In this document: piece by piece, positions 60,536-64,000 of the stretch | Layout of the letters: each line of letters starts with the position of its first letter | Position numbering within the stretch: position 1 is the first letter of the stretch | NCBI GenBank assembly: GCA_020846745.1 | Contig: JADLDI010000096.1 | Location: forward strand, 1-64,000 | Length of the DNA: 64,000 bases | Reading direction: 5' to 3' | Origin: Bryobacterales bacterium | GTDB lineage: Bacteria; Acidobacteriota; Terriglobia; Bryobacterales; Bryobacteraceae | Translations under genes and position numbers: made by a program | The notes under the pieces: model-generated | What the model was told of the DNA's origin: nothing | The model's database searches: none | The model's input: the letters and a program-made list of their open reading frames with translations, nothing else

Positions 60536-62779
60536 TTAGAACCGTAGCCGCCGCCGCTCGCCCGCGCGTAAGGCTAACTCCTCCACCTTCTGCGTCATTG
60601 GATTAAATACGCGAGCCGTCCCGCCGCGCTCAGCCATCACCTCAATCCAAGCTGTCCGCCCACCGCGCCGCTCCGCGCTCACCAGAAAAGCGCCCTCGGC
60701 CCGCAAGCTGTGGAACGAAGCTTCTTTCCACCCGTCCGGCACGGCCGGAAACACCCTCATCACGCCCCGGTGCGACTGCAGTAACATCTCCTGCAAACCC
60801 TCCGCCGCCGCAAAGTTACCCTCCAACGTGAACGGCCGGTACGTGAACTTCGAATGACCTTTGCCGGTCTGATCGCCGTTGCAGTGGAAACTGTTCCGCA
60901 AGCAAAACGCCGTCGTAAACAGTTCCAGCGCCTTCTCCGCCTTCGCTCCGTCCCGAGCGCGCGCGGCGATCGAGGCGAGCCACGAGAAACTGTAACCCGT
61001 CCACCAATCCGTGCCTAACTTATCCAGTTCCGCCAACGAAGCCTTGATCGTCCGCTCCGCTTCCGCGCCATCGTCTAAGTCGACAATCCCCAGCGGGTGG
61101 ATCGCCATCAAATGCGAGAAATGCCGGTGTGACCCCGGCAGCGGATACCGCGGAGCCACCAGTAACTTCCCGTCTTCGCCTTTGGCCAGCGCCGGCAGCT
61201 TCGCCAGCGCCCCACGCCACTGCGCCGCTTCATCCGTCAGCTTCAATTCCGCCGCCAACTCAGCCGTTGCCGCGAATAACCACCGCGCGAGCGACAGGTC
61301 GAAGTTAGTCGGCTGGTCGAACCATGCGTTCGGTTTGTTGTCGTTGATCTCAGGCGACGAGAACAACCGGTCCGGCAGCGCAAAGTAAGCCTCCAGGAAC
61401 TCCGACGCGGACTTCAAATACGGATACGCCCGATGCTTCAGAAACTCCCGGTCCTGCGAATACCGCCAGTGCAGATAGAAATGATGCGCCAGCCACGCCG
61501 CCGTTGTCGCCGAATGCGTGTACTGCCGCCACCCGCCTATCTGGTTCCCGTTCAAATCCGCCGTCATCGGCACATTCAAGCCCGGCAATTCAAAATACTT
61601 CTTAGTCCACCGGAACCCCGCATCGCGAGTCTTCCAAAGCCAGTCGAGATACGCTAACTCCTCCTCTAAATGATTGCCCGAATAACTGGGCCAGTAACTC
61701 AGCTCCGTATTCAGGTCGTGATGATAGTCGCCCTTCCACGGCGGCAGTTGCCCGTTATCGGCCGTCCATACCGCTTGCAGCGTAATCGGCGGAGCCCCGC
61801 GCCGCGAAGCCGACCCGAACTTATACGTCTCCAGGTACCACATCCGCTCAATAGTCTGATTCGGCACGCGCACCGAACTCTGCGCCCAAAACTTCTTCCA
61901 CCACGCGGCATGCGCCCCCGCGAGCGCCGCCTTGTACCCCTGCGACAGCGCCTTCTCTACTCGCGACCGCGCCAGTGCCGCCGGATCGCCACCCTCAAAG
62001 CTCGACGCGATCGACCAGGCGAGCGTCCACCCGCCGCTCGCTTTCTTCCAAGCCGTATGCACCGCGAACCGGAACCCCTCAGCGCCCTGCTGTGTATAAC
62101 TCTCGAACCCGTCGCCATTTGAAACCTGCGGAGCCGGATACCCTAACTGCGCCAGATCGCCGGCGCCGATTCCGCCCGCCGCCGGATCGTTCACCCGCCC
62201 CGAAAACGGCGGCGCCACCAGCTTGATCGCCGGCTGCTCCTTACTCCCGATCCACACCAGCCCCACCGCTTCCGTCGCATGGACAAACGCCCGTACCGAC
62301 GCCTTATTCTGAAACTCGATCCGCCCCTCGCCGTCCTCCACGCGTAGCGTCGTCGAGGCGAACCGTGCCCCGTCGGGCAGCGTGATCTCGATCCGCCCCG
62401 CCGGGATCTTCGTCGGCGCCGGCCGCCGGTACGGATTGTCCAGCATCCGCTCCAGTTCCTTATGCCGGCCCGCGCGGTGAAGCCTCAGCACATTGCTGAA
62501 CGTATATTCCTCTGTTTGAAACTCCGGCACCAGCCGCAAATCCCACAAATCCGCCCGATCGAGCGATATCTTCACCGGCCGCCCATCGCCCCACAGCAAT
62601 GCTCCCACCATGCCGTTACCCATTGGCAACGCTTCGTCCCAAGTCGTAACCGGGATCGTGAAGTGCAAGCCGTGCTCGGGCCGTGGCTGCGCCCAAACCG
62701 TCGCCGCCACCGCCGCCAACAGCAGAAAGTAACTAACCGTCGATCTTACGAATGCTAAGCCAGAGTGCGCGTGGAACAT
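60536..62779 (-). CDS. GH95-like glycosidase, secreted
   Basis: A 747-aa protein with a signal peptide (residues about 1-30) from ATG 62779, placed 7 nt after AAAGGATG. The N-terminal domain shows WDEALPMGNGMVGALLWGDG and SLDRADLWDLR, typical of family GH95 alpha-L-fucosidases and related alpha-L-galactosidases. The central alpha-barrel region includes WKGDYHHDLNTELSYWPSYSGNHLEEE near residue 345. A C-terminal beta domain follows. The exact sugar cannot be read from sequence. Its 5' end overlaps the AGE-epimerase gene by 47 nt, so the two are likely co-expressed. Confidence 0.83.
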   Translation of the reverse strand: MFHAHSGLAFVRSTVSYFLLLAAVAATVWAQPRPEHGLHFTIPVTTWDEALPMGNGMVGALLWGDGRPVKISLDRADLWDLRLVPEFQTEEYTFSNVLRLHRAGRHKELERMLDNPYRRPAPTKIPAGRIEITLPDGARFASTTLRVEDGEGRIEFQNKASVRAFVHATEAVGLVWIGSKEQPAIKLVAPPFSGRVNDPAAGGIGAGDLAQLGYPAPQVSNGDGFESYTQQGAEGFRFAVHTAWKKASGGWTLAWSIASSFEGGDPAALARSRVEKALSQGYKAALAGAHAAWWKKFWAQSSVRVPNQTIERMWYLETYKFGSASRRGAPPITLQAVWTADNGQLPPWKGDYHHDLNTELSYWPSYSGNHLEEELAYLDWLWKTRDAGFRWTKKYFELPGLNVPMTADLNGNQIGGWRQYTHSATTAAWLAHHFYLHWRYSQDREFLKHRAYPYLKSASEFLEAYFALPDRLFSSPEINDNKPNAWFDQPTNFDLSLARWLFAATAELAAELKLTDEAAQWRGALAKLPALAKGEDGKLLVAPRYPLPGSHRHFSHLMAIHPLGIVDLDDGAEAERTIKASLAELDKLGTDWWTGYSFSWLASIAARARDGAKAEKALELFTTAFCLRNSFHCNGDQTGKGHSKFTYRPFTLEGNFAAAEGLQEMLLQSHRGVMRVFPAVPDGWKEASFHSLRAEGAFLVSAERRGGRTAWIEVMAERGGTARVFNPMTQKVEELALRAGERRRLRF

Positions 62780-63890
62780 GGAAACATCCTTTGTAATTGT
62801 TGCCTTTCAACAAATGCGTCGGTTTCCCAGTCCGGTCGCAGTATCCAAACCATTCGCCGTGGACCGTGTCCACAAACGTTGCCCAGCTATACTCCTCAAC
62901 CTTCCCCAGCCACCGCGCCCACCGCCGCTCGCCCGTCAACTTCAGCGCGTACACACACGCATACAACGCCTCCGTATGCGGCCACCACAGCTTCATGCCG
63001 GCTTCGAGTTGCAGCATCTCGCGACCCTCGACATCCACAAAATACGTCAACCCGCCATGCTGCTTATCCCAACCCGCCTCTAACGACGCTTCCAATATGT
63101 CCAGCACCTGCCGCTGCCGCTCGGCGTCCGGATGGTATTCGAGCATGTCCAGCAAAAACCAGCACACCTCCACCGAATGCCCCGGACAGAACAGCCGCCC
63201 CTCCGGCATATCGAACCGCTTCCCCCCGTCCGGCGCGACATTCTCGAGCAGCAGGTTCCGCTCCGCATCCAGATGCCTCAACAAAATCGCATCCAGACAC
63301 TCCGCCATCACCTCGCGATAGCGCGGATCCGGATCGGCCGCCGCCAGCTCCAGTGCCGTCGACGCCTGCACCATCCAGTCCGCCAGTTGCGTGAACGCTG
63401 CGGCCCCGGCCAGCTTCGGACGGTCCATCAGCGCCGGATTCGCGATCCACTCCCGCATGCGCCAGAACAAGTCCCGCGCCTCCTTGAGCGCCCACTCCTC
63501 GCCCGTCGCCTTCCAGTATTCGTGATAACCAATGCATAAGAACACCGCCGCATACGGTTTCCGTTGATACCCCGTCGGCTGCCCCTCTCGCGATAACGAG
63601 AAATAGCACCGGCCTTGCGCGTCCCGCGCGTGCTTCCGCAGAAACGCCGCCCCCTTCCGCGCCGCCTCCAGCCACTTCCCGCGCTCCGGATGATCCGGAC
63701 ACTCGTTGTACAGCTTCGCGAGCATCCACAACTCGCGCCCGTTCAGCCACAGGTACTTCCGCGAATCGTACAGCCGCCCGTCCCGCTCCACGCACGTGAA
63801 GTACCCGCCGTGCTCCTCATCGAGCGAGTGCTTCATCCAGAACGGCATCACCGATTCAAACAGGTTGTCCCTATACAGTTTCGAATCCAC
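62733..63890 (-). CDS. AGE-family (N-acylglucosamine 2-epimerase) protein
   Basis: A 385-aa protein from GTG 63890; a TTG at 63935 gives a longer, less likely start overlapping repeats. The alpha/alpha-barrel family pattern is clear: HGGYFTCVERDG near residue 27, KYLWLNGRELWMLAKLYN near 45, CPGHSVEVCWFLLDMLEY near 230 and WWPHTEALYACVYA near 300 with the catalytic His. Family members epimerise or isomerise free sugars (GlcNAc/ManNAc, cellobiose, mannose/fructose). With the GH95-like gene immediately downstream it forms a small sugar-processing module. Confidence 0.87.
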   Translation of the reverse strand: MDSKLYRDNLFESVMPFWMKHSLDEEHGGYFTCVERDGRLYDSRKYLWLNGRELWMLAKLYNECPDHPERGKWLEAARKGAAFLRKHARDAQGRCYFSLSREGQPTGYQRKPYAAVFLCIGYHEYWKATGEEWALKEARDLFWRMREWIANPALMDRPKLAGAAAFTQLADWMVQASTALELAAADPDPRYREVMAECLDAILLRHLDAERNLLLENVAPDGGKRFDMPEGRLFCPGHSVEVCWFLLDMLEYHPDAERQRQVLDILEASLEAGWDKQHGGLTYFVDVEGREMLQLEAGMKLWWPHTEALYACVYALKLTGERRWARWLGKVEEYSWATFVDTVHGEWFGYCDRTGKPTHLLKGNNYKGCFHVPRALWLSIRKIDG

Positions 63891-63908
63891 CAAAGACTTC
63901 CCAGAGCC

Positions 63909-63936
63909 AATCGTACAATGGCTCGAATCGTACAAT
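63909..63936. repeat. Direct 11-nt repeat carrying two TACAAT boxes
   Basis: AATCGTACAAT occurs at 63909-63919 and 63926-63936, a 17-nt period. Each holds a TACAAT hexamer on the plus strand. The second ends 6 nt before the tyrS GTG at 63943, matching the -10-to-start spacing of other genes here. The repeat also lies in the 5' region of the AGE gene. Confidence 0.55.
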
Positions 63937-63942
63937 CGAATT

Positions 63943-64000
63943 GTGTCGTTTCCCGCCGTCGACGAGCAGTTGACCTATCTCCGTAAAGGCCTCGCGGAAC
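63943..64000 (+). CDS. tyrS: Tyrosyl-tRNA synthetase, 5' end only
   Basis: From GTG 63943 the frame reads VSFPAVDEQLTYLRKGLAE up to the right edge. This is the typical beginning of the bacterial tyrosyl-tRNA synthetases that start with a VDEQLxYLxKG segment. Only 19 codons are inside the window, so the call is based on the N-terminal motif alone. The enzyme charges tRNA-Tyr. A TACAAT box ends 6 nt before the GTG, suggesting a leaderless transcript. Confidence 0.7.
   Translation, partial: MSFPAVDEQLTYLRKGLAE

Noticed and set aside
1-64000. CRISPR arrays, tRNA, rRNA and insertion sequences
   Set aside because: No regularly spaced repeats, no tRNA- or rRNA-like segments and no transposase genes were seen on either strand.

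Overview
The window is a 64-kb, GC-rich chromosomal stretch that reads as an Acidobacteriota genome, most likely Bryobacterales (Solibacter-like). The basis is a mixture of markers: a TonB receptor with an N-terminal carboxypeptidase-regulatory domain, a DUF1501 plus DUF1549/DUF1553 pair, a DUF1080 protein, neutral-ceramidase-like proteins, TAT-exported Gfo/Idh/MocA enzymes, a secreted protein resembling the Solibacter C-terminal domain family, and many secreted proteins found mainly in this phylum. The taxonomic call is inference; there is no rRNA or tRNA in the window. Coding density is high, with many 1-17 nt start/stop overlaps and three convergent gene pairs whose ends overlap.

Layout. 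0.1-5 kb: a DUF433 antitoxin with a broken toxin partner, then threonine dehydratase, a D-2-hydroxyacid dehydrogenase, a zinc-ribbon membrane protein, an EamA exporter and a PfkB-type sugar kinase. 5-11.2 kb: a three-gene minus-strand operon of large secreted proteins with phage-tail-fibre-like modules around a 1097-aa protein of unknown function. This is the least explained system here. 11.6-15.7 kb: four overlapping exopolysaccharide genes of the exosortase-locus type (deacetylase, FemAB-like, GT2, GT4). 15.9-19.7 kb: secreted CBM9-like protein, penicillin acylase, and a CnaB-type protein. 20-23.4 kb: an overlapping operon of an APH-fold kinase, a divergent enolase paralogue and a class III CoA-transferase.

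23.4-27 kb: ferredoxin, QueD, a PQQ-propeller protein with EF-hands, a secreted acidobacterial protein and a broken tenA. 27-36.6 kb: DUF1501, DUF1549/1553, malate synthase and DUF1080 on the minus strand, then a multihaem cytochrome-TPR protein and an SGNH-TPR protein. 36.7-42.8 kb: a TonB receptor followed by two ceramidase-like proteins. 42.8-54.9 kb: mainly housekeeping genes (dusB, rnhA, pilC-like, cmk, lysC, ppiD-like, dedA), with an orphan ParD antitoxin, a metallopeptidase and a 2Fe-2S protein. 55-64 kb: a TIR-domain protein, PAP2 phosphatase, tandem-VOC protein, two Gfo/Idh/MocA oxidoreductases, a GH95-like glycosidase, an AGE-family epimerase, and the first 19 codons of tyrS running off the right edge.

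Functionally the window suggests a heterotrophic polymer and glycoconjugate degrader with a heavy investment in export (Sec and TAT), surface polysaccharide and outer-membrane uptake. Recurrent small-scale signals are -10-like hexamers placed 6-10 nt before start codons (probable leaderless or very short-leader mRNAs), antitoxin genes whose toxin partners are cut short, and short dispersed or tandem repeats.
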